Positions 32,580 to 43,296 are shown, counted from the stretch's first letter. The stretch is DNA of 64,000 bases from Lacticaseibacillus casei DSM 20011 = JCM 1134 = ATCC 393 (GCF_000829055.1 NZ_AP012544.1:1426001-1490000); one strand, 5' to 3'. Numbers and translations are program-made. The notes: a model not told the origin generated them from the letters alone.

Positions 32580-33566
32580 TTACCCCTTTGTCCGTTTCTG
32601 CAGCTGTAAGTCGTGTTTGCCGTACGCTTCGATAATCTTGGCAACGACCGGATGCCGCACGACGTCTTGTGATGAAAATTGCGTAAAGGCAATGTGGCTA
32701 ATCCCTTTTAGCAGTTGTTCCGCCTGTAGCAGACCGCTTTTGGCATTATTTGGCAAATCGATTTGCGTGATGTCGCCGTTGACGATCATTTTTGAGCCGA
32801 AACCAAGACGTGTTAGAAACATTTTCATTTGTGCCTGCGTTGTATTCTGTGCTTCATCAAGAATGGCAAAAGCGTTGTCGAGTGTGCGGCCGCGCATATA
32901 GGCTAACGGCGCGATTTCAATGACGCCGCGATCCATTAACCGATCAGTGTGTTCTTTGCCCAAAACGGCGTACAACGCATCATAAACCGGGCGCAGATAA
33001 GGATCGATCTTTTCTTTGAGGTCACCGGGAAGAAAGCCCAGACTTTCCCCTGCTTCGACGGCCGGCCGCGTCAAAATAATCCGCTCCACTTGTCCGGCCT
33101 TCATCGCGGCAACGGCCATGACTACAGCTAAGAAAGTTTTCCCTGTCCCGGCAGGACCGATCCCGAAAGTAATATCGTTATGCTTGATCGCATCGACATA
33201 TTGGCGTTGGCCAAAATTTTTAACCCGAATCGGCTGGCCTTTAGCGTCCCGCAGCAAGGTTTCGCTATACATATCAGCAAAATACTCTAATGTCCCGCGT
33301 TTTGCCATGGCAACCGCACTGGCAATATCCTGCGGTGACAACTTAATGCCCTGCGACAACAACTTACTCGTTGCTTCCAGCAGTTGCAAAGTCAAACTAA
33401 CCGTCTCCGATTCGCCGCTAATGCGCAATTCGTCCCCAAAAGGCGAAATACGCACGTTCAAGCCTTCTTCAATCAACGTCAAATTAGCATCATTAATGCC
33501 GACAAGGTTAATCGCCATGTCGGGATTACTAAGTCGGAAAATTTTCTCCGAGGTTTCCTGTGCCAA
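32580..33566 (-). CDS. phoH: PhoH-family ATPase
   Basis: Product of 328 residues with Walker A GIGPAGTGKTFL, Walker B FAILDEAQN and the N-terminal KH-like part (LTLIEEGLNVRISPFGDE). It is probably an RNA-linked ATPase, given its constant neighbour ybeY. The start is TTG at 33566 (LAQETSEKIFRLS), with AGGGGG seven bases upstream; an in-frame TTG at 33584 lies before that site. Confidence 0.92.
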   Translation of the reverse strand: MAQETSEKIFRLSNPDMAINLVGINDANLTLIEEGLNVRISPFGDELRISGESETVSLTLQLLEATSKLLSQGIKLSPQDIASAVAMAKRGTLEYFADMYSETLLRDAKGQPIRVKNFGQRQYVDAIKHNDITFGIGPAGTGKTFLAVVMAVAAMKAGQVERIILTRPAVEAGESLGFLPGDLKEKIDPYLRPVYDALYAVLGKEHTDRLMDRGVIEIAPLAYMRGRTLDNAFAILDEAQNTTQAQMKMFLTRLGFGSKMIVNGDITQIDLPNNAKSGLLQAEQLLKGISHIAFTQFSSQDVVRHPVVAKIIEAYGKHDLQLQKRTKG

Positions 33567-33627
33567 ATATTGGCCCCCTAACAAATATTTTAAGCGGTAA
33601 AGATGGTATTAGTTTAGCATATTTTAA

Positions 33628-33744
33628 GAGCGTGAGCAGGCCCGGTTAGAAACCGGAGTGTAAGTGGCCTCAGACCTAAATGGCTGGTCTTTGGCCATTT
33701 AGGTCTGAGGTCCTTACACGCAGGTTTCTGGGCCTGCGAACGCG
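33628..33744. repeat. Palindromic intergenic repeat, copy B
   Basis: GAGCGTGAGCAGGCCCGG ... GGGCCTGCGAACGCG ends; inner arms GTGGCCTCAGACCTAAATGG and CCATTTAGGTCTGAGGTCC. It differs from copy A mainly in the loop (ATTTAGG class). Confidence 0.8.
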
Positions 33745-33790
33745 TTTCCGCAGCAGTATCGATCATACTTCTTCTGAGGAACAGCACAGT

Positions 33791-33858
33791 TTTGGCCTTT
33801 TAGCCATTTAGGTCTGAGGTCCTTACACGTAGATTTCTGCGACTGTGAGCGCGTTTCT
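33791..33858. repeat. Palindromic intergenic repeat, half copy C
   Basis: Only the right half is present: GCCATTTAGGTCTGAGGTCC, TTACACGTAGATTTCTGCG, GTGAGCGCG. It lies 45 bp after copy B, so the region has taken two insertions or a partial duplication. The 415 bp between phoH and yqeY hold no gene. Confidence 0.7.
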
Positions 33859-33952
33859 GCGCCAGAAAGCCACAGTTCCTTAAACTTGGCCCATATACAT
33901 CACAAACAAGTCGATTTTTACGACCACACCCGCCACGCGCAATTACCACAAT

Positions 33953-33978
33953 AAAAAGCCGGTGCTAACACCGGCTTT
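33953..33978 (-). terminator. Terminator of yqeY
   Basis: AAAGCCGGTG-TTAG-CACCGGCTTTTTATT on the minus strand, five bases past the stop codon of the gene. Confidence 0.88.
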
Positions 33979-33982
33979 GTCG

Positions 33983-34426
33983 TTAACTAAGTTTTTCTTT
34001 TACCACGCTGCTGACGAGACCGCCATCAGCTTGGCCTTTAACCTTGGGCATCAACGTCTTCATCACCTTGCCAAAGTCTTGCTTACCTGTGGCTCCGACT
34101 TCTTTGATTGTTGCATCAACGATGTCGGCAACTTCGGCTTTGCTTAACTGAGCTGGCAGAAAACGTTCCACAACCTTGATTTCAGCTTCGGTTTCCTGAA
34201 CCAGATCATCACGGCCGCCTTTTTTGAATTCCGAAACGCTTTCCTTGCGCTGTTTTAATTCCGTCGCAAAAACGCTCTTTTCTTCATCCTCGGAAAGCTC
34301 ATGACCGACTTTGATCTTTTCATTGACCAACGCTGTTTTCAACATCCGGACGACGCTCAACGTTACCTTGTCCTTGGCTAACATGCTTTGTTTCATCTGA
34401 GCATTAAGCTCATCCATTAAAGCCAC
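33983..34426 (-). CDS. yqeY: YqeY-like GatB-related protein
   Basis: Product of 147 residues (GatB/YqeY family), mostly helical: LMDELNAQMKQSMLAKDKV, FKKGGRDDLVQETEAEIKVV, DFGKVMKTLMPKVKGQADG. It resembles the tail domain of GatB that binds tRNA; its role is not settled. It is paired with rpsU, as in many Firmicutes. GTG at 34426 or ATG at 34417 could start it; the ribosome site AAGGA fits the GTG somewhat better. Confidence 0.92.
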   Translation of the reverse strand: MALMDELNAQMKQSMLAKDKVTLSVVRMLKTALVNEKIKVGHELSEDEEKSVFATELKQRKESVSEFKKGGRDDLVQETEAEIKVVERFLPAQLSKAEVADIVDATIKEVGATGKQDFGKVMKTLMPKVKGQADGGLVSSVVKEKLS

Positions 34427-34444
34427 TATTCACCAAGTCCTTTA

Positions 34445-34621
34445 TTAATACTTCTTACGCTTACGCGCAGCTTCTGACTTCAGCTTGCGGCGTACGCTAG
34501 GCTTCTCGTAGAATTCACGCTTGCGGTATTCAGCGAGTGTACCAGACTTGGATACAGTACGCTTAAAGCGCCGAAGAGCGTCATCGAGAGATTCGTTTTT
34601 CTTAACAACTGTCTTAGCCAT
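34445..34621 (-). CDS. rpsU: 30S ribosomal protein S21
   Basis: Product of 58 residues ([20 protein letters not shown] ... EAARKRKKY), a basic protein of the small subunit near the anti-Shine-Dalgarno region. ATG at 34621 has GGAGGG in front. Its consensus promoter lies at 34688-34716. The IS1202-type element is inserted immediately upstream of that promoter. Confidence 0.97.
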   Translation of the reverse strand: MAKTVVKKNESLDDALRRFKRTVSKSGTLAEYRKREFYEKPSVRRKLKSEAARKRKKY

Positions 34622-34687
34622 GTGATATCCCTCCCTCCGACACTTGTGTAACCACTGACGGATATCATAGCCAATAGTTCGTTTATT

Positions 34688-34716
34688 AGTATACAAAACT
34701 GATAACCACGCGTCAA
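34688..34716 (-). promoter_or_regulatory. Promoter of rpsU-yqeY
   Basis: TTGACG (34716-34711), 17-bp spacer, TATACT (34693-34688). The next 27 bp upstream are the A/T-rich target duplicated by the IS, so an UP-like tract is preserved in place. Confidence 0.85.
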
Positions 34717-34743
34717 TAAGCGATTTCAGTTTTTTATATAAAC
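34717..34743. repeat. Target site duplication of the IS1202-type element, left copy
   Basis: The 27 bp TAAGCGATTTCAGTTTT...ATATAAAC is identical to 36370-36396. Duplications of 24-29 bp are a hallmark of the IS1202/ISNCY group. Confidence 0.9.
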
Positions 34744-36369
34744 TGTCGACCGCAAGCGATATTGTCTTAAGTAAGCAGTTAGCCAAAGTGTCACAAAAAC
34801 TGTAACCTCTTAGAAGATACATCTAGGAGGAATCACATGAAGAAGGTTGTCTTAACAATGAAAGAAGAAGAACGTTACCGAGTCATCAAAGCAGTGGTCA
34901 ATGGTAAGACCTCCGTGCAACGCGCAGCCGTTAAGCTCAAGCGCTCCGAACGAACCATCTACCGACTGATCAAGCTTTGCAAGCAACAAGGCAAAGACGG
35001 CTTTATCCATGGTAATGCCGGCCGTGAGCCTGCCAACAAACGCAACGCGCAACTCGAACGCCAGATCATTCATCTGTACACCAACAAGTATGCCGGTTTC
35101 AACATCGCTCATTTCCACGAGTTCTTAACCACTGCCGAACAAATCGCTATCTCCGAATCCTCACTTCGGCTCTTATTCAGACACCACCACATCCTTTCAC
35201 CCAAAGCCCACAAGGCCACGAAACGTCGGGTCAAGCGTGAGTTAAAAGAGAAAGAAAAGAAGGCCAAGCTCCTATCCAAACGTGATGAAGCCACCTTGTC
35301 AGCCATCGAAGTCGTTGAAAACATCAAAGCCCATCCAGAACGTCCTCGAAAACATTATTCTGGTGAACAGGTACAAATGGATGCTTCCTGGGAGTATTGG
35401 TTTGGTACTCAAAAAACCACCTTACACGCAGCCATTGATGATCAGTCCGGGAACGTTGTCGGCGGCTACTTTGCCAAACAAGAAACACTCAGCGGCTATT
35501 ATCATGTGTTTGCCCAAGTCCTTCGCGATTATGGCGCTCCAGCAGAATTCCTAACGGATCGGCGCACCGTGTTTAACAGCAACAAAAAAGAGGGCTCACC
35601 TTCGACCGAGAACCCTCTTACACGTTTCGGTTATGCCTGCCAGACACTTGGAACAGAACTTTCGGCCACCAGTATTCCGCAAGCCAAAGGCCGTATAGAA
35701 CGTCTTCTGGAGACTTTTCAAGATCGGCTCACAAGTGAACTGCGGTTGCATAACATCACCACAATCGCAGATGCCAATCGGTTTTTGGTCGGCTTTATCA
35801 AGCGTTACAATGACCGCTTCGCATCTACCATCAAAAGTAGCATGTCGGTGTTTGAGAAGCAACTAACACCCAAGGAAATTGACAATATTTTGATCATTGC
35901 CAATGAACGCAGCATCGGCCACGGACATTGTGTTCGCTTTGATAACAAACGCTATCTGCCACACCGGAATGGCGAATTGGTTTACTTACCACCGCATACA
36001 AAGGTCTTAGTCATCAAAAGCTTCACGGGCAGACTTTATATGACCACTGATGATGACCAGGTGTACGATCTTTTCTGTGTGCCAAAAGAACAGTTCATGT
36101 CAGCCAAATTCGATCTTACGCCAGCTGCGGCACCAACTCCTAAACGAACCAAGAAAATCCCGGCAATTACGCATCCGTGGCGCCGCACCAACTATCGCGA
36201 TTACCTTGATTCTCTTGGCATTAACAGGACAAGGGTTAAACAGTTGGTCGCCGAACGATATCCATACAAGAATTCACAAGCGATTCAAGTCTAATCAGGA
36301 TCATCTCGCGTCCAGTTTTCGGACGCATGTTTTATGGAATTTACTGTCAAAGTCGAAAATCGCTTGACA
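34744..36369 (+). mobile_element. IS1202/ISNCY-type insertion sequence, 1626 bp
   Basis: It is bounded by TGTC (34744) and GACA (36369) and flanked by a perfect 27-bp direct repeat. It contains one transposase gene that fills it. Insertion is upstream of the rpsU promoter, on the side away from the gene. Confidence 0.88.
34837..36294 (+). CDS. ISNCY/IS1202-group transposase
   Basis: Product of 485 residues. The N-terminal helix-turn-helix (SVQRAAVKLKRSERTIYRL) is followed by an integrase-type DDE core: VQMDASWEYWFG, LTDRRTVFNSN and PQAKGRIERLLETFQDRL. The C-terminal beta-rich part (CVRFDNKRYLPHRNGELVYL) is like that of IS1202-type enzymes. Full-length and apparently intact. AGGAGG stands eight bases before the ATG. 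Confidence 0.92.
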   Translation: MKKVVLTMKEEERYRVIKAVVNGKTSVQRAAVKLKRSERTIYRLIKLCKQQGKDGFIHGNAGREPANKRNAQLERQIIHLYTNKYAGFNIAHFHEFLTTAEQIAISESSLRLLFRHHHILSPKAHKATKRRVKRELKEKEKKAKLLSKRDEATLSAIEVVENIKAHPERPRKHYSGEQVQMDASWEYWFGTQKTTLHAAIDDQSGNVVGGYFAKQETLSGYYHVFAQVLRDYGAPAEFLTDRRTVFNSNKKEGSPSTENPLTRFGYACQTLGTELSATSIPQAKGRIERLLETFQDRLTSELRLHNITTIADANRFLVGFIKRYNDRFASTIKSSMSVFEKQLTPKEIDNILIIANERSIGHGHCVRFDNKRYLPHRNGELVYLPPHTKVLVIKSFTGRLYMTTDDDQVYDLFCVPKEQFMSAKFDLTPAAAPTPKRTKKIPAITHPWRRTNYRDYLDSLGINRTRVKQLVAERYPYKNSQAIQV

Positions 36370-36396
36370 TAAGCGATTTCAGTTTTTTATATAAAC
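36370..36396. repeat. Target site duplication of the IS1202-type element, right copy
   Basis: Second 27-bp copy, identical to 34717-34743. Confidence 0.9.
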
Positions 36397-36555
36397 AACC
36401 GTTGTTATCCGCAATGATGCGTTCTTAACTAAATCTTAACGCCATTATCGGTTACAATCAAAGATTTGCTAGCGTTTAATGGCCGTGTTCCTCGACATAC
36501 ACGTGCACGTTTAAATTATGCTATGATAGCGTTATCTAAGTTGCGAGGTGGCATT

Positions 36556-37386
36556 ATGACCCAAGAATTGAATTTATATATCATGTCAGATTCCGTCGGT
36601 GAAACCGGGCTGCGACTTGCACAAGCGGTTGCCGCTCAATTTCCGGAATTCGAAGCCCATTATGTTCGCTTTCCGTTCATCCACACGAAAGAAAAAATTT
36701 ACAGTTCCATTGATGAAGCAAAGAAAGAAAATGCATTGGCCATCATGACGTTCGTCACAGACGGCTTCGCCCAGTTGGCAACGCATTACGCTAAAGACCA
36801 AGGTGTCATAGCGATCGACGTCATGTCACCAATTTTAAGCGGAATCAAATCGATTACACACGAAGAACCCAATCACGTTCCGGGTGCCGTGCATGATCTC
36901 AATGAACGTTATTTTGATCGGATCTCGGCGATGGAATTTGCGGTTTTGTATGATGACGGCAAAGACCCGAAAGGTTTTCTGGAGGCCGATATTGTCTTGC
37001 TCGGCGTGTCGCGGACAAGCAAAACACCATTGTCCCTATTCCTCGCCAACCGTAATCTGAAAGTTGCCAATTTGCCTTTGGTGCCCAATGCCCATATTCC
37101 CGAAGAAATCTGGCAGGTTGATCCTAAAAAAATTGTCGGCTTGACCACCGATGCTTCTGTTTTAATGGAATTTCGGCGTCAACGCATGATTCAGTATGGC
37201 TTGAATCCTGATACTGCTTACTCGGCACGTGATCAAGTCAATCAAGAATTGAAGTTTGCTGAAGATCTCTACAAAAAAATCGGCTGCATGGTGATTAACA
37301 CCGCACACCGATCGATTGAAGAAACTGCAACCTTGATTTTGGAGCACATGGGCTTAGATGAATTTGAAAATACCGAAACCCATTAA
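36556..37386 (+). CDS. ppsR: Pyruvate phosphate dikinase regulatory protein (kinase/phosphorylase)
   Basis: Product of 276 residues ([20 protein letters not shown]) of the PpsR/YqfL family (DUF299). It has the characteristic SDSVGETG start and a P-loop [11 protein letters not shown]. The family switches PPDK or PEP synthase on and off by ADP-dependent phosphorylation of a threonine and by phosphorolysis. ATG at 36556 has GAGGTGG upstream; the frame is open for 30 codons before it but lacks a ribosome site there. A promoter (TATGAT at about 36521) lies close. No partner kinase gene is in the window. Confidence 0.93.
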   Translation: MTQELNLYIMSDSVGETGLRLAQAVAAQFPEFEAHYVRFPFIHTKEKIYSSIDEAKKENALAIMTFVTDGFAQLATHYAKDQGVIAIDVMSPILSGIKSITHEEPNHVPGAVHDLNERYFDRISAMEFAVLYDDGKDPKGFLEADIVLLGVSRTSKTPLSLFLANRNLKVANLPLVPNAHIPEEIWQVDPKKIVGLTTDASVLMEFRRQRMIQYGLNPDTAYSARDQVNQELKFAEDLYKKIGCMVINTAHRSIEETATLILEHMGLDEFENTETH

Positions 37387-38270
37387 TCCATCAACCGGCG
37401 CAAAGCTTCCGGTTGAAAATGGCCGCTTTTGAGCCACTTGATTTCCTCCCCGTATGGCGGGACCTGATGCTTTTTATCTGGCCCGACATACGGGGTTTCG
37501 AGTATCTTGGGTAACTTTTCCAATGCCGGATGATGAGCAATTCGGTTTAACGCGTCAAACCCGATTGTCCCAAAACCGATGTTGGCATGGCGATCCTTAT
37601 GGCTGCCCCGTGGATTCTTGGAATCGTTCACGTGAATGACACTCAGCCGATCCAACCCGATGACGTGATCAAATTCATTTAAAACACCGTCAAAATCATC
37701 TTTAACATCGTAACCGGCGTCGTTGGTATGGCAAGTATCAAAAGTCACGCGCAACTTTTCGTTATAAGTCACCCCATCAATGATTGCGGCAAGTTCCTCA
37801 AATGAACGGCCGATTTCCGTTCCTTTCCCTGCCATGGTTTCAAGCGCAATCGTGACGTGTTGCTTAGGGTCAATAATGCGATTCAAGCCTTTCACAATTT
37901 GCTTTATGGCGACTTCAGGACCAGCGCCCACATGCGCACCGGGATGAAATGGCATGGTATAGGCATGTAACGCGTCTGCCCGGACAACTTCTTCCCGCAT
38001 GAATTGCACCGCAAATTCGAAGTTTTCGGGTTTTTTCGTATTGCCAAGATTAACAATATAAGGTGCGTGAATAACGGTATGACTGATGCCGTCTTTGGTC
38101 ATCGCCGCCAGCCCTTCAGGAATGCGCATTTCGCTCGTTGGTTTGCGCAGCGTATTTTGCGGCGCACCTGTATAAAACTGCAGCGTATTAGCATCATAAC
38201 TAGCCGCTTCTTCAACGGCTCCTAACAACATTTTTGTGCCTTTCATACTGACATTGGCACCGATTAACAT
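37383..38270 (-). CDS. nfo: Endonuclease IV
   Basis: Product of 295 residues, zinc-dependent AP endonuclease of base excision repair. Metal-binding motifs are visible: [32 protein letters not shown] and [22 protein letters not shown] at 38270 has GGGGGC seven bases upstream. It converges with ppsR, the two stop codons overlapping. Confidence 0.96.
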   Translation of the reverse strand: MLIGANVSMKGTKMLLGAVEEAASYDANTLQFYTGAPQNTLRKPTSEMRIPEGLAAMTKDGISHTVIHAPYIVNLGNTKKPENFEFAVQFMREEVVRADALHAYTMPFHPGAHVGAGPEVAIKQIVKGLNRIIDPKQHVTIALETMAGKGTEIGRSFEELAAIIDGVTYNEKLRVTFDTCHTNDAGYDVKDDFDGVLNEFDHVIGLDRLSVIHVNDSKNPRGSHKDRHANIGFGTIGFDALNRIAHHPALEKLPKILETPYVGPDKKHQVPPYGEEIKWLKSGHFQPEALRRLMD

Positions 38271-38345
38271 GTAAAAAGCCCCCTATGTATGATCACCAGC
38301 AATAATCGTTTCGATTGAGATTTCTGGTGATCAGAAAAAATTCAT

Positions 38346-38372
38346 CAAAAAACCCGGCTGTTTTCCGGGTTC
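38346..38372 (-). terminator. Terminator behind the YitT-family gene
   Basis: ACCCGG-loop-CCGGGT then TTTTTTG on the minus strand, 13 bp past the stop. Confidence 0.85.
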
Positions 38373-38384
38373 ATGTTAGCGCGG

Positions 38385-39305
38385 TTAATCCGTTTTTGGC
38401 TCGTAAAAATGGCCGAGGATTTTGACCGAGTCCGTAATTGACACGAACGCATACGGATCGCTGTGACGCATGGCCTGCTCTAAGTCATACATTTCGGCCC
38501 GGGAAATGATCGTGAACAGAATGGTCTTTTCCTCGTGATGGAAGGCTCCTTCTGCATCGTGAACAATGGTGATGCCGCGGCGTAGCGAACCTTGAATCTC
38601 TCGAACGACCTGCTTAGGCCGAGCAGTCACAATCATGACTTGCAACCGTTGCTGGCGCGTGTATAGCGAATCCATGACCCGCCCATTGATGAAAATTGCC
38701 AATGCCGAATATAACGCATGCGGCCAGTCATTGACAAAACCGGCAAGAAAGATAATCAGCACATTGAACATGATGTTGATCGTGCCAACTGTCCGCCCGG
38801 TGCGCTTACGCAACACAATTCCGAGAATATCGATACCGCCAGTAGAAATGTTATTGCGCAAAGCAAACCCGGTACCCAAACCATTCACAACCGCCCCAAA
38901 GATACCACAAACGATAGGGTCTTTGGTCAGCGGCGTTAATACCCCAAGCAACCGAATCATGATCGTCGAGAAGATAACCGCCAAAAAAGTGAACACTGTA
39001 AAGCGGTGCCCGATTGCCTTCCATGCCAGAATAAACAGTGGCACGTTTAAGAAAAATAGCAGGGTCCCAGTTGAAAATAAATCCGTTGTCGCCAGCGAAA
39101 AGAATGGCAGCGCAATGTCGAAGTTAAACCATTTTCGCACCACAGTCGCCAAAAGCTGTGCCGCACCGGTAATGCCACTGGCAAAAACCCCGCCCGGTTC
39201 CCAAAACATATTCAATGCAACGGCGACACAAATACTATAGAAAAATGCCGCTGATAATCGTGACCAATTTTGATGTCGGCGAATTAGCCGATCAATCTCT
39301 TCCAT
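38385..39305 (-). CDS. YitT-family membrane protein
   Basis: Product of 306 residues with five to six membrane helices in the first two thirds (AAFFYSICVAVALNMF, FTFLAVIFSTIMIRLLGVL, LIIFLAGFVNDWP) and a cytosolic C-terminal domain of the DUF2179 kind (LQVMIVTARPKQVVREIQG). The family's GGVxGxA-type start is seen as PGGVFASGITGAAQL, and GTGFALRNNISTGGIDIL repeats it. Function unknown; transport has been suggested for the family. Monocistronic. Confidence 0.9.
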   Translation of the reverse strand: MEEIDRLIRRHQNWSRLSAAFFYSICVAVALNMFWEPGGVFASGITGAAQLLATVVRKWFNFDIALPFFSLATTDLFSTGTLLFFLNVPLFILAWKAIGHRFTVFTFLAVIFSTIMIRLLGVLTPLTKDPIVCGIFGAVVNGLGTGFALRNNISTGGIDILGIVLRKRTGRTVGTINIMFNVLIIFLAGFVNDWPHALYSALAIFINGRVMDSLYTRQQRLQVMIVTARPKQVVREIQGSLRRGITIVHDAEGAFHHEEKTILFTIISRAEMYDLEQAMRHSDPYAFVSITDSVKILGHFYEPKTD

Positions 39306-39423
39306 ATCAAAAACCGCTCCCTGTCACCCATAATCATGTCGTGATCAAGTATAACAAGGGCGGTCTTTGATTGCTACCAAATCAAAAAATCGGTCGGTTT
39401 ATTTATTTTAACGGGTGTCATAA

Positions 39424-39589
39424 TGCGTTCACCAGCGCAGGATCATAACTGCGCCAGCTCCCGCTCATTTTAACGCGTTCACTGGCGCAGAAGCCTGCGT
39501 GTAAGGACCTTGGTCGCAATGGCAAAGACCGCCATCACGCCCAAGGCCACTTACACTCCGACTTCTAACCGCGCCAGCTCCCGCTCATT
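39424..39589. repeat. Palindromic intergenic repeat, copy D with a nested partial copy
   Basis: The main copy 39471-39589 runs from ACGCGTTCACTGGCGCAG to CGCGCCAGCTCCCGCTCA, with inner GTGTAAGGACCTTGG/CCAAGGCCACTTACAC. A partial copy at 39424-39469 repeats the ends. GCGCCAGCTCCCGCTCATTT occurs twice, 120 bp apart. The right end touches the msrB stop codon. Nothing else lies between 39306 and 39584. Confidence 0.75.
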
Positions 39590-40028
39590 TGAATAGTTGC
39601 CGGTACTGGCCGTAGCCTTCTTTGTCGAGATCGGCAACCGGGATGAAACGAAGCGCTGCGGAATTGATGCAATAGCGCAAACCGCCTTTTGCAATCGGAC
39701 CATCGTTAAAGACGTGACCAAGGTGTGAATCAGCTTGGGGACTGCGGACTTCGACACGTTCCATGCCAAAACTCTGATCCCGATGTTCGGCGAGTTTTGC
39801 AATCGGTTTGGTAAAAGATGGCCAGCCACAGCCGGCATCATATTTATCTTGGGAGGAAAATAGCGGTTCGCCGCTAACCACATCCACATAGATGCCGTCT
39901 TGATAAAAATCATCATACTGACCGGAAAACGGCCGTTCAGTCGCGGCTTTTTGCGTAACCGCATAAGCTTCAGGTGACAGTTGCTTCTTTAGATCGGCTT
40001 TTGACGGCCGTTTTGCTTTATCAAACAT
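39585..40028 (-). CDS. msrB: Peptide methionine-R-sulfoxide reductase
   Basis: Product of 147 residues. Signature [20 protein letters not shown] and the catalytic cysteine in [12 protein letters not shown]. The zinc-binding CxxC pairs of some MsrB are absent. It repairs oxidised methionine in proteins. ATG at 40028 ([10 protein letters not shown]) follows GGAGGTG; a GTG at 40037 overlaps that site. TATAAT at about 40056 is a likely promoter. Confidence 0.94.
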   Translation of the reverse strand: MFDKAKRPSKADLKKQLSPEAYAVTQKAATERPFSGQYDDFYQDGIYVDVVSGEPLFSSQDKYDAGCGWPSFTKPIAKLAEHRDQSFGMERVEVRSPQADSHLGHVFNDGPIAKGGLRYCINSAALRFIPVADLDKEGYGQYRQLFK

Positions 40029-40121
40029 AAAAAACACCTCCGCTACAATTCATTATAGCGGTAGGTGTTTCGATTGTCAGCAATTAAATTGCATAACAAC
40101 TTTAGGCGAAAGTGACGCCCC

Positions 40122-41927
40122 TTATTCGGTTAAGTTCTCGTCGCCTTCATGCTCTTTTTCCGGATCGACATCTGGCCGAACTTCAATACCTAAATCCTTA
40201 AGCTGTACGTCCGCAACTGGTGAAGGTGCACTGGTCATCGGTTCGCTGGCTTTGCTGTTCTTCGGGAAGGCAATGACATCGCGAATGTTGGTGCGGCCTG
40301 TGAGCAGCATGACAAACCGATCCAATCCAATAGCCAAGCCACCATGCGGCGGGAAGCCGTAATCAAGCGCCGTCAGCAGGAAGCCAAAGCTCTTTTGAGC
40401 ACGTTCCGGCGTAAAGCCAAGCGCTTTGAGCATTTTTTCTTGAATCTCGCGGTTGTGAATACGGATGGAGCCGCCGCCTAATTCGTAGCCATTCAACACA
40501 ATATCGTAACTTTGGGCGTGCGCTGCATGCGGATCGGTATCAAGCAGATGAACGTCTTCCTCATTTGGCATCGTGAATGGATGATGCGCCGGAACCCAAC
40601 GTTGAATTCCTTCGTCGTATTCGAACAGCGGCCAGTCAACCACCCAGCAGAAGCGGAACTGCTTGTCATCAATCAAACCAAGATCATGGCCAAAATGGGT
40701 GCGGAGATAACCTAACGAATCAGCAACGACCTTTGCCTTATCTGCTACAAACAAGACCAGATCACCAGCATCGGCACCAATCGCTTGTGTCAGCGTCTTG
40801 CCGTCACCGAAGAACTTGGCAATTGGGCCGCTAATGCCGTCAGCTGTCACTTTCATCCACGCCAGGCCCTTGGCACCAAAGCGTTTGATGTAATCCTGTT
40901 GGGCATCGATCATTTTTCGTGAATATTTATCGGCTCCGCCAGGCAAAACGATTGCCCGCACTTGGCCGCCATTTTGCACGGCACCCGCAAAAACTTTGAA
41001 ATCAGAATCTTTGACTAAATCGGAAACATCCTGAATCTGCATGCCAAAGCGAAGATCCGGCTTATCAGAGCCATATTTATCCATTGCATCCTGCCAGGTA
41101 ATCCGCTCAAATGGTAACTTGACGTCAATGCCTTTTACATCGTGCATCACCTGAGCAATTAGGCCTTCAGTAATATCCTGAATTTCTTCTGCCGTCAAGA
41201 AACTGGTTTCAAGGTCAATCTGGGTGAATTCCGGTTGGCGGTCGCCGCGCAAGTCTTCATCGCGGAAGCACCGGGCGATTTGGTAGTACCGATCAAATCC
41301 GGCCCCCATCAGGAGTTGCTTAAATAATTGCGGTGATTGTGGCAAAGCATAGAAGCTACCAGGGTAAACCCGCGATGGCACCAGATAGTCCCGAGCCCCT
41401 TCAGGCGTACTAGCAGTTAAGGTCGGCGTTTCGACATCAATAAAGCCATTGTCATCTAAGTAATGGTGCACACTGCGCATGATGTGAGCGCGGGTGAAGA
41501 TGTTCTTTTGCATCTCAGGCCGGCGCAAGTCAAGGTAGCGATACTTTAATTTGGTCTCTTCTGTTACGGCAACATTGTCTTCAATATAAAATGGCGGCGT
41601 TTTGGCCTTGTTCAAAATAGTGATGTCATGGACTTCAACTTCGACATCGCCGGTTTTCATTTCCGGGTTCACCGCTTGCGGCTTGCGCTTTTTGACCACC
41701 CCATGGACTTCGATCACATACTCGGAGCGCACTGAATTGGCCACTGTCAACGCGTCCTGATCAAATTCTTCAGAAAAAACAAGTTGAACGATGCCTTCCC
41801 GGTCCCGCAAATCAATAAAAATCAAACTGCCGAGACTGCGACGTTTCTGCACCCACCCTTTTAAGGTTACTTCCTGATCAACATAATCGGTGGTCACATC
41901 ACCGGCATAACAGGTTCGTTTACTCAT
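40122..41927 (-). CDS. aspS: Aspartate-tRNA ligase
   Basis: Product of 601 residues. The N-terminal OB anticodon-binding domain ([20 protein letters not shown]) is followed by the class II core: motif 2 [19 protein letters not shown] and motif 3 [13 protein letters not shown]. The bacterial insertion (GAD) domain lies between. The C-terminal tail [14 protein letters not shown] is acidic. It follows hisS by one base, and both are presumably controlled by the histidine T-box upstream of hisS. Confidence 0.97.
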   Translation of the reverse strand: MSKRTCYAGDVTTDYVDQEVTLKGWVQKRRSLGSLIFIDLRDREGIVQLVFSEEFDQDALTVANSVRSEYVIEVHGVVKKRKPQAVNPEMKTGDVEVEVHDITILNKAKTPPFYIEDNVAVTEETKLKYRYLDLRRPEMQKNIFTRAHIMRSVHHYLDDNGFIDVETPTLTASTPEGARDYLVPSRVYPGSFYALPQSPQLFKQLLMGAGFDRYYQIARCFRDEDLRGDRQPEFTQIDLETSFLTAEEIQDITEGLIAQVMHDVKGIDVKLPFERITWQDAMDKYGSDKPDLRFGMQIQDVSDLVKDSDFKVFAGAVQNGGQVRAIVLPGGADKYSRKMIDAQQDYIKRFGAKGLAWMKVTADGISGPIAKFFGDGKTLTQAIGADAGDLVLFVADKAKVVADSLGYLRTHFGHDLGLIDDKQFRFCWVVDWPLFEYDEGIQRWVPAHHPFTMPNEEDVHLLDTDPHAAHAQSYDIVLNGYELGGGSIRIHNREIQEKMLKALGFTPERAQKSFGFLLTALDYGFPPHGGLAIGLDRFVMLLTGRTNIRDVIAFPKNSKASEPMTSAPSPVADVQLKDLGIEVRPDVDPEKEHEGDENLTE

Positions 41928-41928
41928 A

Positions 41929-43212
41929 CTACTTTGCCTCCGTTACTTGCGTATAAATTTTACCAAAATCTGCCAACACATCTGCTTGGGGAAAAGCTTG
42001 TTGCTGGCCGGTTGCCATATTTTTAATCTGGACGGTGCCGGCTGCGCGTTCGCTTTCGCCAATCGTCAAAACCAGCTTCGCATGCGCTTTGTTGGCTGCT
42101 TTAAACTGGCCCTTTGCTTTGCGGCCCATGTAATCCATTTCGCCAGTAAAGCCTTGTTGACGCAAGGCTGTCAGCATTTGCAAGGCTTCTTGGTCAGCAC
42201 CCTGATCGATGGTGACAATGTAGGCATCCGGTTGTGCGGCTTCTTGGTCTGATTGCATCAACAGCATCAAGCGCTCAACGCCCATAGCAAAACCAATTCC
42301 GGGAGTCTCGGGACCGCCGAGTTCTTCAACCAGCCCGTTATAACGGCCGCCTGCCAAGATCGTCGTGTAGCCGCCACCAAAGACTTTATCATCGGACATG
42401 ACTTCAAAAATCGTGTGGTTGTAATAATCAAGCCCGCGGACCATGGTCGCATCCACGTCAAAATCAATCCCCAACCCTGTCAGCAACGTCTTCACGCGAT
42501 CAAAATGCTGTTGGGCTTCTGGAGTCAGATAATCCAGAATTGAAGGCGCATTGGCGACAATCTCCTGGTCATGGCGATCTTTACTATCGAGAATGCGCAG
42601 CGGATTTTTTTCTAAGCGAACTTTAGAATCTTCAGAAAGCTCATCTTTGAACGGCGTCAGGTAATCAACGAGCGCCGCATGAAATGCTTTACGCGTCGCT
42701 GGGTCGCCCAACGAATTGATGACAAACTTAAGATGTTTGGCACCTAAAGCTTCGAGTAACTGCTTGGCCAAGGCGAGCGTTTCGGCATCGAGCACCGGAG
42801 AATCACTGCCAAAAGCTTCGACCCCAATTTGATGGAACTGCCGCTGGCGGCCACTTTGCGGGCGCTCATACCGGAACATCGGTCCCATATAATAAACCTT
42901 GTAAGGCTTTGCATATTCAGGACCGTATAATTTGTTTTCGACATAGGCTCGCACGACACCGGCAGTGCCTTCAGGACGCAAGGCCATCATTCGATCGCCT
43001 TTATCTTTAAAGGTATACATTTCTTTGGTCACGATGTCGCTCGTGTCGCCAGCACTGCGCGAGAATACGTCGACATTTTCAAAAATCGGCGTGCGAATTT
43101 CACGGTATTGGTATTGAGCAAAAATTTTACGGGCAACAGCTTCTACCTGCTGCCAACGTTCACTTTGGCCAGGTAAAATATCGGCTGTGCCTTTTGGACG
43201 TTGATAATTCAT
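41929..43212 (-). CDS. hisS: Histidine-tRNA ligase
   Basis: Product of 427 residues, a class II synthetase. Motifs: [33 protein letters not shown] (motif 2), [16 protein letters not shown] and [13 protein letters not shown] (motif 3), then the C-terminal anticodon domain ([16 protein letters not shown]). First gene of the hisS-aspS operon, preceded by a T-box leader. AGGAGG is eight bases before the ATG. Confidence 0.97.
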   Translation of the reverse strand: MNYQRPKGTADILPGQSERWQQVEAVARKIFAQYQYREIRTPIFENVDVFSRSAGDTSDIVTKEMYTFKDKGDRMMALRPEGTAGVVRAYVENKLYGPEYAKPYKVYYMGPMFRYERPQSGRQRQFHQIGVEAFGSDSPVLDAETLALAKQLLEALGAKHLKFVINSLGDPATRKAFHAALVDYLTPFKDELSEDSKVRLEKNPLRILDSKDRHDQEIVANAPSILDYLTPEAQQHFDRVKTLLTGLGIDFDVDATMVRGLDYYNHTIFEVMSDDKVFGGGYTTILAGGRYNGLVEELGGPETPGIGFAMGVERLMLLMQSDQEAAQPDAYIVTIDQGADQEALQMLTALRQQGFTGEMDYMGRKAKGQFKAANKAHAKLVLTIGESERAAGTVQIKNMATGQQQAFPQADVLADFGKIYTQVTEAK

Positions 43213-43296
43213 GAGGGACCTCCTGTAGTCTGAGAGATGTGATGGGGTTGGGTGATCGGGTGGGTTTTAGGTGGTTGGCTTCGTGAGGATGGTTGA

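Noticed and set aside
38635..39240. 201-residue plus-strand frame opposite the YitT gene
   Set aside because: Antisense shadow rich in Pro, Lys and Asn, without a ribosome site; the minus-strand gene has membrane helices and family motifs.
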